Part shown: positions 53,948 through 62,111 of the stretch, one piece after another
Position numbering within the stretch: position 1 is the first letter of the stretch
Layout: every line of letters starts with the position of its first letter
Assembly (NCBI GenBank): GCA_038147395.1
Contig: JAYQTM010000001.1
Span: 186,001-250,000 of the forward strand
DNA from: Eutrophovita brisbanensis
GTDB lineage: Bacteria > Pseudomonadota > Gammaproteobacteria > Burkholderiales > Eutrophovitaceae
Reading direction: 5' to 3'
Length of the DNA: 64,000 nucleotides
Program-made: the position numbers and the translations under genes
Notes under the pieces: generated by a model
Database searches by the model: none
Told to the model about the DNA's origin: nothing
What the model saw: the letters and a program-made list of their open reading frames with translations, nothing else

Positions 53948-53970
53948 GGGTTACTTCAAAATTTTATTTA

Positions 53971-55935
53971 TTACGCCGCCAATGCAGATGGTGTGGCTAC
54001 GGTTTTTAGATCTCGAATGGCCAGTGTGGCTGCAATGTTCCCGGTCCGACCATCTTCGAACTTCACTTGCGTCTCAATAAAGCAGTCTTTGGAGCCGTCA
54101 TAAAGCGCGTTAATGAGTACACCATATTTTTCCGCGACGAATCCTCGCCTAACTTTTCTTGTACGAGTGAGTTCGTCATCATCGGCATCAAGTTCTTTGT
54201 GCAAAATGAGGAATCGTTTAATTTGAGATCCCGAGAGACTATCCTCCGCAGCTAAATCGGCATTCACCTGTTCAATACAGTCTGCCAAAAGGTCGTAAAC
54301 CTCAGCCTTACCGGCGAGATCAACGTAACCTGAATAACCCAGACCCTGTCGTTCAGCCCAGTTACCGACTGCTTCCATCTCGATGTTGATGAATGCTGTC
54401 ACGTTATCGCGTTTGTCACCGAAACAAACAGCTTCTTTAATAAACGGAAAGAACTTCAATTTGTTTTCTAAAAATTGGGGAGCGAACATGGTGCCGTCTG
54501 TGAGCGCACCGACGTCTTTCGCTCGATCTATGATTTTAAGATGTCCATCTTGATCGACAAATCCGGCGTCTCCTGTTCTGAAGTAACCATCGTCTGTGAG
54601 GGACTCTTGGGTCGCCTCTGGATTTTTATAGTATTCCTTCAAAAGCCCTGGGCTTTTCACCAGAATCTCGCCTTTATCCGCCACCTTAATGTCAACGCCT
54701 GGCATGGGGGATCCCACTGTATCCAGTCGCGCCTCGCCATTCGGCTGCTTGCAAACGTAGGCTAATGTTTCGGTTTGTCCGTATAGCTGCTTTAGGTTAA
54801 TGCCAATTGAGCGATAAAAACGATACAAATCTGGGCCGATCGCCGCACCGCCTGTGTAGGCACACTGGATGCGACTCATCCCCAAGTTGTTTCTGAGTGG
54901 CGCGAATACGAATAAATTACCGATAGCGTAGAGAACCCGATCCAGCAATGGTGCTCGTTTGCCATCCATGATCTCTGACCCAGAGCGACGCGCTACAGCC
55001 ATAAATGTGCGGTAGAGCCACTTTTTTAGGTTGCTCGCGTCTTCCATTCTGATGGTGACGGTGGTTAAGAGGTTCTCGAACACACGCGGTGGTGCGAAGT
55101 AATATGTCGGAGCGATCTCCTTCATGTCGATCATCACTGTTTCAGATGATTCTGGGCAATTCACCGTGAAACCCGCCACGATTGACTGTGCGTAAGAAAA
55201 CAGATGGTCACCAACCCAAGCCATTGGGAGATAGGACAGAATTTCACCGTCATCCTTATAACCGTCGAAAGACATATCGCCACTTGCGACATCAATACAC
55301 GCCTTGTGACTTAAGCACACACCTTTGGGTTTGCTCGTTGTTCCTGATGTATAAAGAATGACTGAAATGTCATCAGGGCGGCACTGATCGAGTTCTCGAG
55401 GCAAGAAATCTGCGTGTTCAGTCAGATATTGCCGGCCCAACTCACGGAGTTCATCGTACGAAATGAGCGCAGGGTTATCGTAGTGACGCATGCCCCGAGT
55501 ATCGTCGTAAACGATATGCTTGAGTTTGTTGCATCGCGGCATTATTTCGAGAAGCTTATCGACTTGCTCCTGATCTTCAACGATGGCGAATTCAATTTCC
55601 GCGTCGTTGAATACGTAAATCATTTCTTCTGCAATGGCGTCTTGATAGAGTGGGACGGGAACGCCACCGAGCGTTTGCGATGCAGCAAAAGACCAATAAA
55701 GTCGGGGTCGATTGTCTCCGATAATGGCAAGATTGCTGCCGCGAGAAAATCCTTTAGCCGCTAGCCCACATGCGAGATAGGCAACTTCAGTGGAAACTTG
55801 AGACCAAGTCCAGCTTTGCCAAATACCTAAGTCTTTTTCTCGAATTGCTGTTTTCTTGCCCCTAACCTCTGCATTTTTAAATAGCAGCGCGGGCAGCGTA
55901 TCCTCCCGATTTCTCGGGATGCTGACTTCTGACAC
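53971..55935 (-). CDS. AMP-dependent acyl/aryl-CoA synthetase (long-chain type)
   Basis: A 654-residue adenylate-forming ligase that heads the importer operon. It has the ATP motif SVILYTSGTTSKPKGVCLSH, QLYGQTETLAYVC, TGDAGFVDQDGHLKIIDRAKD and a C-terminal KVRRGFVAEKYGVLI. Sequence class is the long-chain FadD/acyl-CoA synthetase group, but placement next to a LivFGHMK-type transporter suggests activation of the imported acid. Start GTG 55935 follows GGAGGAGAA. It is divergent from the MFS gene (144 bases). Confidence 0.88.
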   Translation of the reverse strand: MSEVSIPRNREDTLPALLFKNAEVRGKKTAIREKDLGIWQSWTWSQVSTEVAYLACGLAAKGFSRGSNLAIIGDNRPRLYWSFAASQTLGGVPVPLYQDAIAEEMIYVFNDAEIEFAIVEDQEQVDKLLEIMPRCNKLKHIVYDDTRGMRHYDNPALISYDELRELGRQYLTEHADFLPRELDQCRPDDISVILYTSGTTSKPKGVCLSHKACIDVASGDMSFDGYKDDGEILSYLPMAWVGDHLFSYAQSIVAGFTVNCPESSETVMIDMKEIAPTYYFAPPRVFENLLTTVTIRMEDASNLKKWLYRTFMAVARRSGSEIMDGKRAPLLDRVLYAIGNLFVFAPLRNNLGMSRIQCAYTGGAAIGPDLYRFYRSIGINLKQLYGQTETLAYVCKQPNGEARLDTVGSPMPGVDIKVADKGEILVKSPGLLKEYYKNPEATQESLTDDGYFRTGDAGFVDQDGHLKIIDRAKDVGALTDGTMFAPQFLENKLKFFPFIKEAVCFGDKRDNVTAFINIEMEAVGNWAERQGLGYSGYVDLAGKAEVYDLLADCIEQVNADLAAEDSLSGSQIKRFLILHKELDADDDELTRTRKVRRGFVAEKYGVLINALYDGSKDCFIETQVKFEDGRTGNIAATLAIRDLKTVATPSALAA

Positions 55936-56079
55936 TTCTCCTCCGGTGAGTCTTTGTGACTCTATATATGTTTATCTGCAAACTTTATTACAAAAACACA
56001 ACGAGCACAAAGTTTCTGATCGAACGGCCCATTCAGGAAGGCATACAATATCCCTCGCTGTAACCCAGACAAATTTTTT

Positions 56080-57288
56080 GTGATGACGCCCTCAACTGAT
56101 TTCACCGTTGATTCGCCCCAAGCTTGGTATCGACTCATTGTCGTGTTGATGCTGTCGATTATTGTGGGTGTGGGCATGTGGTCTGTGGTGGTGGTGTTGC
56201 CTGCTGTCCAGACAGATTTTGGTGTAGACCGTTCTGGGGCATCGATCCCCTATGTTCTCACCATGGTTGGCTATGGCCTGGGTGGTGTGATTTTTGGTCG
56301 ATTCTCGGACCGATTTGGCATATTCAAAACTGTACTGATCGGCATTGCTTTGATGACAGCGGGTTATGCGGTCGCACCGATGTCAACGGGTATCGGCACC
56401 CTCTCGGTGATTCACGGGATTTTAATTGGAATTGGGACATCGACCACGTTTGCCCCTTTGATTGCCCATGTCTCTCATTGGTTCGAGCGACGCAAAGGTG
56501 CGGCAGTTGGGATCATTGCGAGTGGCCAGTATTTTGCGGGCGCGGTGTGGCCCATCGTGTTGGAACGGTGGGTTGATCACTATGGATGGCAAATTGCTTA
56601 TTGGCTCGTCGCGTTAATTCTTCTTATCGTCGCATTACCGCTCACTGCGATTTTGAGGGCATCACCTGCATCGGCTAGCAACACTGATCAAGCATCAGTT
56701 GGAAATCAACCGGTTGCAGTTCGCCCAAAAATGTTAATTGCACTACTGATGTTCTCCGCATTCGGTTGTTGTGTTGCGATGTCGATGCCACAAGTGCACC
56801 TGGTTGCGTTTTGTAGTGACCTGGGATTTGGGCCTGCCAGAGGTGCGCAAATGTTGGCCGTCTTGTTAGCTTTTGGGGTAGTCAGCCGCTTGGGTTTTGG
56901 CTGGATATCTGATCGAATCGGTGGGCTTTGCACCGTGGTCGTCGGTGTTTTTTTACAGGGAATTGGACTCGCATTTTTCTTGTTCGCTGAGACGGTTGGC
57001 GGGCTATTTGTCGTTTCAGCGATGTTCGGTTTATTTCAAGGCGGGATTGTTCCAGCCTACGCCCTCACGGTGAGGGAGAATTTCCCCCAACGAATTGTCG
57101 GAGAACGGGTCGGCATGGTGATGCTCGCGTCCTTGGCAGGTATGGCGGTCGGTGGATGGATCCCTGGATACATTGTCGACATCACTGGCACCTACGACGG
57201 TGCTTTCATTAATGGTTTGGTTTGGAATACGGTGACACTTGGCGTCGTAACTTTTTTATTGTTTCGATCGACGTCCCCCCGACGTTAG
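56080..57288 (+). CDS. MFS transporter, oxalate/formate- or monocarboxylate-like
   Basis: A 402-residue major facilitator with 12 predicted helices. The cytoplasmic loop signatures FGRFSDRFGIFK and RLGFGWISDRIGG are clear, as are HWFERRKGAAVGIIASGQYF and VPAYALTVRENFPQRIVGERVG, features of the monocarboxylate/oxalate-formate-like branch. The substrate is unknown. The start is GTG 56080 or ATG 56083, with no obvious Shine-Dalgarno. It converges on chaC with 6 bases between. Confidence 0.85.
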   Translation: MMTPSTDFTVDSPQAWYRLIVVLMLSIIVGVGMWSVVVVLPAVQTDFGVDRSGASIPYVLTMVGYGLGGVIFGRFSDRFGIFKTVLIGIALMTAGYAVAPMSTGIGTLSVIHGILIGIGTSTTFAPLIAHVSHWFERRKGAAVGIIASGQYFAGAVWPIVLERWVDHYGWQIAYWLVALILLIVALPLTAILRASPASASNTDQASVGNQPVAVRPKMLIALLMFSAFGCCVAMSMPQVHLVAFCSDLGFGPARGAQMLAVLLAFGVVSRLGFGWISDRIGGLCTVVVGVFLQGIGLAFFLFAETVGGLFVVSAMFGLFQGGIVPAYALTVRENFPQRIVGERVGMVMLASLAGMAVGGWIPGYIVDITGTYDGAFINGLVWNTVTLGVVTFLLFRSTSPRR

Positions 57289-57294
57289 GGCGCT

Positions 57295-57990
57295 TTACGT
57301 TCGTCCTGAGGTTTGACTGAGCTTTGCTCTGAGTTTTTGTGAGAGTTGATCGATTTTTTTATCGACGATCTTATTCTCTTTAAACGAACTTGCTGTTTCA
57401 AAGAGATAATCGGCACAGCTTCCATAATGCCCTTTGGCTTTTGACGCAATCTCGACGATTTCTTCATCGGTGAGTTTTCCAGTGTATGCCTGACTCTTTC
57501 GATCGATGATAAACGTGATGGCATTAATTGCCCCTTGATCAGTCCGCGCACGAATCCATCTCGGAAAATACGCGCGGCTTAACATCTCGCGTCGCCATAA
57601 AATCGTCAGCTCGTGCGTTACGGATTTGGGATTCAGTTGATACGCGACGCCTCGGCATGCCCCACCGTTGTCCAATGCTAGGACTAAGCCGGGATATTCG
57701 GGTGATCCTCGATTAATTTGAGACCAAAGATAGAACCCTCTGTGATACCCGTGAATGGTCGCATTACGTTTTTCAACATAGTCGAGCATTGGGTTCCATA
57801 TCAATGAGCCGTAACCGAACACCCAAATCGCACTGTCTTTTGGAGCACTCTTTTGAATCGCATTTAGTGATTGCGATAACTCCTCTTCAGATCGGAGGAT
57901 CGCGGCGTGTCCGGAATGTTCTACTGCTCGGCGTACGGAGTCACTCTCGAGCATCGTTCGCTTTACTTTTGACTTCTCGTTGGTCGGCAT
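57295..57990 (-). CDS. chaC: ChaC-family gamma-glutamylcyclotransferase
   Basis: The family cleaves glutathione to 5-oxoproline and Cys-Gly. The 231-residue protein has the fold signature VFGYGSLIWNP near residue 54, YHRGFYLWSQINRGSPEYPGL, LALDNGGACRGVAYQL and YGSCADYLFET. An N-terminal extension of about 45 residues and a basic C-terminal tail are specific to this sequence. It is divergent from the DOMON-like gene. Confidence 0.9.
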   Translation of the reverse strand: MPTNEKSKVKRTMLESDSVRRAVEHSGHAAILRSEEELSQSLNAIQKSAPKDSAIWVFGYGSLIWNPMLDYVEKRNATIHGYHRGFYLWSQINRGSPEYPGLVLALDNGGACRGVAYQLNPKSVTHELTILWRREMLSRAYFPRWIRARTDQGAINAITFIIDRKSQAYTGKLTDEEIVEIASKAKGHYGSCADYLFETASSFKENKIVDKKIDQLSQKLRAKLSQTSGRT

Positions 57991-58025
57991 TTTCGGTTAG
58001 TCTTTTTCCTCTATCGAAAGAGTCT

Positions 58026-58575
58026 ATGCAAGTAAAACAAAAATATACCTTACAGCCGCATCCTAACAATCCCGAATGTGAGCTGACGGTTGAGCGTGAC
58101 CTTGACGTGTGACGTATCAAGCGTATTGGAATATCGCTACACCCTTGTAGGGGATTTGAATCGAGTCGATTTTCCTGTGGCGCGAGAAGGACGTCACGCG
58201 GATCGATTATGGACAAGCACGTGTTTCGAGTGTTTTTTTCTTCGCCCAGATGGTCAATACGTCGAATTTAATTTTTCACCCTCAAGTGAGTGGGCCGTCT
58301 ATGAATTTAAGGGCTATCGAGAGGGCATGCAGCAATCAATGATGCGAATTGCTCCAAAGATTCTCTGTGCGCAAACACAGGTCATGTTTGAGTTGAATGC
58401 CAGCGTGGACTTGTCGGGCAGTGCAGCTGCTCGCGTGATTGAGAGTTCCAGCCTTTTAAATTTGGCGACTGTCATTCGATTGAAGGATGATAGATACTGT
58501 TATTTCTCGTTGGGGTTCGGTGATGGCGAGCCGGATTTTCATCGTCGTGAATCGTTTGTTGTGATCAACGATTAG
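58026..58575 (+). CDS. DOMON-like type 9 protein, interrupted by a +1 frameshift
   Basis: The main frame (58090 onward) encodes LEYRYTLVGDLNRV, RLWTSTCFECFF, YVEFNFSPSSEWAVYEF and GYREGMQ, matching the DOMON-like type 9 carbohydrate-binding-fold family. The expected N-terminus lies in another frame: ATG 58026 gives YTLQPHPNNPECELTVERDLDV then TGA (58110). Removing one base near 58110 (GACGTGTGACG) continues as DVDVSSVLEYRY, giving 182 residues. The domain may bind sugars or haem; its function is unknown. It lies immediately upstream of the NamZ-like gene, a pairing suggesting a shared wall-related role. Confidence 0.72.
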
Positions 58576-58605
58576 TTGGTTGCTGACTTTACTCTGGAAA
58601 TCGCA

Positions 58606-59814
58606 ATGGAATTTGGGCTTGATCGGTTAAGAGATGAGACACAATTGCAGCAGCAACTCGCGGGTCGACGGGTCGCTCTTCTCGCGCATCCTGCTTCAGT
58701 TGACCGACACTTAGTTCATGCTTTGGACGTCTTGTCTGGGATCTCGGACATCAAGCTAAGCGCGGCGTTTGGCCCACAGCATGGACTCAAGGGAGACAAA
58801 CAAGACAACATGGTTGAGTCAACGGACTTCACTGATTCGCGTCTTGGTATTCCCGTGTATTCGCTCTACGGTTCTGTTCGACGCCTCACAGATGAGATGT
58901 TGGACTCGTTTGATGTGATCTTGATTGATTTACAGGACTTAGGGTGTCGGATATACACCTTCATCACAACGTTGTTATACGTCCTTGAAGCGTGTGCTGA
59001 GAAAGGCAAAAGTGTTTGGATTCTTGATCGCCCGAACCCTATTGGAAGACCGGTAGAGGGACTTTGTTTGGTCGAAGGCTGGGAGAGTTTTGTCGGTGCC
59101 GCACCCATGCCAATGCGACATGGCTTGACCATGGGGGAAATGGCTGCGTGGTTTGTGCATCATTTTGGGTTGTCGGTCGATCTGAATGTTGTCGAGATGC
59201 GCGGCTGGAGTCCGACTCTTGGCCCTGATTACGGATGGCCGGCAGCCGAGCGAGCTTGGATAAATCCAAGCCCCAATGCGCCAAATTTACACATGGCACG
59301 ATGTTATCCCGGCACAGTGATGCTCGAAGGAACGCATGTGTCTGAGGCGCGGGGAACAACACGTCCACTCGAGATGTTCGGCGCGCCAGACATCGATGCT
59401 GATCAAGTGTTAGCTCAAATGAACACTCTTGGCGCTGAATGGTTAGGTGGGTGTGTACTTCGGCCATGTTGGTTCGAGCCCACTTTTCACAAGCATCAAG
59501 GTGCTTTGTGTGCGGCGATTCAAATTCATGTTGATGAATCTGCTCGCTACGATCATGAGCGGTTTAAACCTTGGAGGCTCATCGCTTTATTTTTTAAGGC
59601 GATCAGGCAATTAAATCCAGAATATTTGTTGTGGCGAGATTTCCATTACGAATATGAGAAAGATCGTTTGGCGATCGATTTGATAAACGGTGGCACGGCT
59701 CTTAGAGAGTGGGTTGATGATCCTGCAGCAACGGTTGAGGGTCTTGAAATTCTTGCCAAGCAAGATGAGCAACGGTGGGAAGAGCAACGAGCCCCATTCT
59801 TACTCTATAAATAA
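58606..59814 (+). CDS. NamZ-like exo-beta-N-acetylmuramidase (DUF1343)
   Basis: DUF1343/NamZ enzymes remove terminal N-acetylmuramic acid from peptidoglycan fragments. The 402-residue product starts MEFGLDRLRDE and has RRVALLAHPASVDRHL, AFGPQHGLKGDKQDNM, GIPVYSLYG, VILIDLQDLGCRIYTFITTLLYVLEA, WILDRPNPIGR and CYPGTVMLEGTHVSEARGTT, all DUF1343 landmarks. No signal peptide is evident, so it may act on imported muropeptides in the cytoplasm. TTG 58576 would add 10 residues; homologues begin near ATG 58606. Confidence 0.85.
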   Translation: MEFGLDRLRDETQLQQQLAGRRVALLAHPASVDRHLVHALDVLSGISDIKLSAAFGPQHGLKGDKQDNMVESTDFTDSRLGIPVYSLYGSVRRLTDEMLDSFDVILIDLQDLGCRIYTFITTLLYVLEACAEKGKSVWILDRPNPIGRPVEGLCLVEGWESFVGAAPMPMRHGLTMGEMAAWFVHHFGLSVDLNVVEMRGWSPTLGPDYGWPAAERAWINPSPNAPNLHMARCYPGTVMLEGTHVSEARGTTRPLEMFGAPDIDADQVLAQMNTLGAEWLGGCVLRPCWFEPTFHKHQGALCAAIQIHVDESARYDHERFKPWRLIALFFKAIRQLNPEYLLWRDFHYEYEKDRLAIDLINGGTALREWVDDPAATVEGLEILAKQDEQRWEEQRAPFLLYK

Positions 59815-59846
59815 GTTTTTTGGTGAGCTAGAAGAATTTTTTCGGG

Positions 59847-60272
59847 ATGCCTCAATTTGAATTGATTGTGAATTGGATCATGCAACATCAGTCAGCTCTT
59901 GGTTGGGTTGCATTATTTTCATCGTTAGCTTTTCTATGCAGCTTGTTTGTGATGCCTTTTGTTGTCATCCATCTGCCTCATGATTATTTCGCGAGGCAAG
60001 ATCGCCGTGATTCAAGATCGAATCGCTATGCACTGATACAGGTGTTTTTTTTGATCGGTAAAAATGTCATCGGATGGTTACTTTTGTTTGCTGGGTTGTT
60101 GATGTTATTTTTACCTGGTCCAGGATTACTCTCAATGTTGTTGGGGCTGGTGTTTGCCACCGTACCTGGAAAGAAAAGAATGATTAAAAAAATTCTCGGA
60201 ATGGCGGCAGTCAGAACTGCAATCGCCTCGATGAGAGAAAAACGCAATAAGTTACCTTTGATATTGGACTGA
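59847..60272 (+). CDS. PGPGW-motif transmembrane protein
   Basis: A 141-residue membrane protein with three predicted helices (LGWVALFSSLAFLCSLFVMPFVVI; NVIGWLLLFAGLLMLFLPGPGLL; a following segment). The MLFLPGPGLLSMLLGLVFA stretch corresponds to the PGPGW family (a putative transmembrane protein family) with the final Trp replaced. No function is known. It follows the NamZ-like gene by 32 bases. Confidence 0.72.
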   Translation: MPQFELIVNWIMQHQSALGWVALFSSLAFLCSLFVMPFVVIHLPHDYFARQDRRDSRSNRYALIQVFFLIGKNVIGWLLLFAGLLMLFLPGPGLLSMLLGLVFATVPGKKRMIKKILGMAAVRTAIASMREKRNKLPLILD

Positions 60273-60307
60273 CAGTTTTTCATGAATGAAATGATCGGGA
60301 GGGAATG

Positions 60308-61201
60308 ATGGCAAGTCACGCGACTGGAGATGGTGGAATTCCACCAAGAGGCGTAGATAAGGATGGGCTCACAAGAGTCATGACGCTTGGTGGTGCGTAT
60401 GGTCTTCGTAATTACACGGTCAAAGACCTTCGAGACCAGAAGGGAAAGCGTGTACTTTGTGAGACGTTACCGTTCACGCCCGAAGAGGCCGCCGCTGCCG
60501 AGGAGGCGGGTATTGATACGATGAAGGTGCGATTCGATCCGACTCAGCCACATTTGGCGAAAGCCGTGCGTGATGCGGCACCGAAAACCTTCATGGCATT
60601 TTCAGTTCCTTTAGTTGCGGCTGCCAGCGAAACGGAGGCAGTGAGGTTGGCCTACACCGCGATGGAATTGGGGGCTGATGCGATCATGTGTCAATGGTCA
60701 CCACGTTTTATAAGTGTTGCGGCGGAGGCCGGGGTGCCCGTTCAGGGGCATGCGGGGCTTGTGCCGAGGAGAAGCACGTGGACGGGCGGGCTTAAGGCCG
60801 TTGGCAAAACCGTTGAAGAGGCATGCTGGGTTTACGAGCAAATTAAGATTTTCGAGGACGCCGGAGCATACGCTGTTGAGGTTGAGGTTATCCCAGAAAA
60901 ATTAATGATCGAGATCAGCAAACGGACCTCATTACTGACTTCATCGATTGGCGGTGGTAAGGGTGGTGACATCCAGTTTCTTTTTGCTGAAGATATTTTG
61001 GGTAACAATCGGCCACCATATCCGAGACACTCAAAACAGTACCGCAAACTTTATGAGATGAAAGAAGCGATGCATCGAGAGCGAGTGGGTGGATTTAAAG
61101 ATTTTATTCAGGAGGTGCGCGATGGTGTCTTTCCAGCACCAGAACATGTCATTGACTCGACAGACGACTTCATTTCCCAATTTCTTGACCAAATTGATTA
61201 A
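60308..61201 (+). CDS. Divergent PanB-fold protein (ketopantoate hydroxymethyltransferase-like)
   Basis: A 297-residue protein aligning with PanB in its central TIM-barrel part: VPVQGHAGLVPR (H148, equivalent to the active-site His) and AYAVEVEVIPEKL (E193, equivalent to the catalytic Glu). However, the PanB metal and substrate residues are not kept: the VGDS segment is replaced by KVRFDP, the ADLPF Asp by Ser in AFSVPL, and VKIEG by IMCQW. It is therefore unlikely to make ketopantoate. Start ATG 60308 fits GGAGG at 60298-60302. It precedes an SDR and a symporter. Confidence 0.62.
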   Translation: MASHATGDGGIPPRGVDKDGLTRVMTLGGAYGLRNYTVKDLRDQKGKRVLCETLPFTPEEAAAAEEAGIDTMKVRFDPTQPHLAKAVRDAAPKTFMAFSVPLVAAASETEAVRLAYTAMELGADAIMCQWSPRFISVAAEAGVPVQGHAGLVPRRSTWTGGLKAVGKTVEEACWVYEQIKIFEDAGAYAVEVEVIPEKLMIEISKRTSLLTSSIGGGKGGDIQFLFAEDILGNNRPPYPRHSKQYRKLYEMKEAMHRERVGGFKDFIQEVRDGVFPAPEHVIDSTDDFISQFLDQID

Positions 61202-61331
61202 TCCATTATGATCATCCTGGTTATTTGTCGCCTGTCACGTTCAGAGTGGTATTGAGCGCAGGGTGACTTTCTTAATTGCGAAGCCCAAAAGGCGACGCAT
61301 CACGATACATAAGCTATAAGCTGGAGAAAGA

Positions 61332-62090
61332 ATGATGAACTCGACAATCCTTGAAGGAAAAACCATTATCGTCACCGGAGGTGCCACCGGAATTGGCCAG
61401 GCATTCGCGCTGACATCTGCTGCACATGGAGCAAAGGTAATGGTCGCGGATATGAACCCCGCAGACGAGACTCTTGACTTGATACGATCAAATGGAGGTG
61501 AGGCTGAATACGTAAAAACAGATGTCAGTGATGAAGCGTCTGCGAAAGCGATGGCAAAAGCAACGCAAGATTGGAGTGGTCGCGTTGATGGGCTAATCAA
61601 CAATGCGGCTTATTTCAGAGAAGTGAAACTCACGCCGTTCGAGGAGATTTCCTCAGAAATTTGGGATCGTATTTTTGATGTCAACGTCAAAGGAATTTGG
61701 CAGTGTTGTAAAGGCGTCATGCCAGCGATGAGAGAGAGTGGTGGTGGCAGCATCATCAATATTTCATCAGTGGTCGCGGTTGCTGGGCAACCTGGGTATC
61801 TTCATTACGTTGCAACGAAGGGTGCCGTGTTGTCGATGACTAAAGGTCTCGCGAAAGAGTGTGGTAAGGATAACGTCCGAGTGAATACGATTGCGCCAGG
61901 TTTCGTGATCACGGACGCCACGAAAGATCGGCCAATCGAGTGGCAACAAAGTTTCCTAAAAGCGAGAGCGATATCCAGGGAAGAGCGCCCAACTGACTTG
62001 GCGGGTACTGCGGTGTATTTGATGTCCGAGCTCTCTGCATTTGTATCTGGACAAACCATTGTGGTGGATGGCGGCCACATCATGTATTAA
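61332..62090 (+). CDS. Short-chain dehydrogenase/reductase (classical SDR)
   Basis: A 252-residue classical SDR. It has the cofactor motif VTGGATGIGQAFA, Asp at the end of the second strand (VMVADMNP, suggesting NAD preference), GLINNAAYF, the catalytic Ser in INISSVVAVAGQPG, YVATK (Tyr, Lys) and the C-terminal SGQTIVVDGGHIMY. The substrate is unknown; neighbours suggest oxidation or reduction of an imported hydroxy/keto acid. ATG 61332 follows GGAGAAAGA. The preceding 130-base gap shows no recognisable element. Confidence 0.92.
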   Translation: MMNSTILEGKTIIVTGGATGIGQAFALTSAAHGAKVMVADMNPADETLDLIRSNGGEAEYVKTDVSDEASAKAMAKATQDWSGRVDGLINNAAYFREVKLTPFEEISSEIWDRIFDVNVKGIWQCCKGVMPAMRESGGGSIINISSVVAVAGQPGYLHYVATKGAVLSMTKGLAKECGKDNVRVNTIAPGFVITDATKDRPIEWQQSFLKARAISREERPTDLAGTAVYLMSELSAFVSGQTIVVDGGHIMY

Positions 62091-62111
62091 AAACCCGAAG
62101 GTAGCGCAGTC

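Noticed and set aside
58104..58115. Programmed +1 frameshift in the DOMON-like gene
   Set aside because: The P-site codon GTG cannot re-pair well after a +1 slip, there is no internal Shine-Dalgarno stimulator, and three other genes show the same kind of single extra base.
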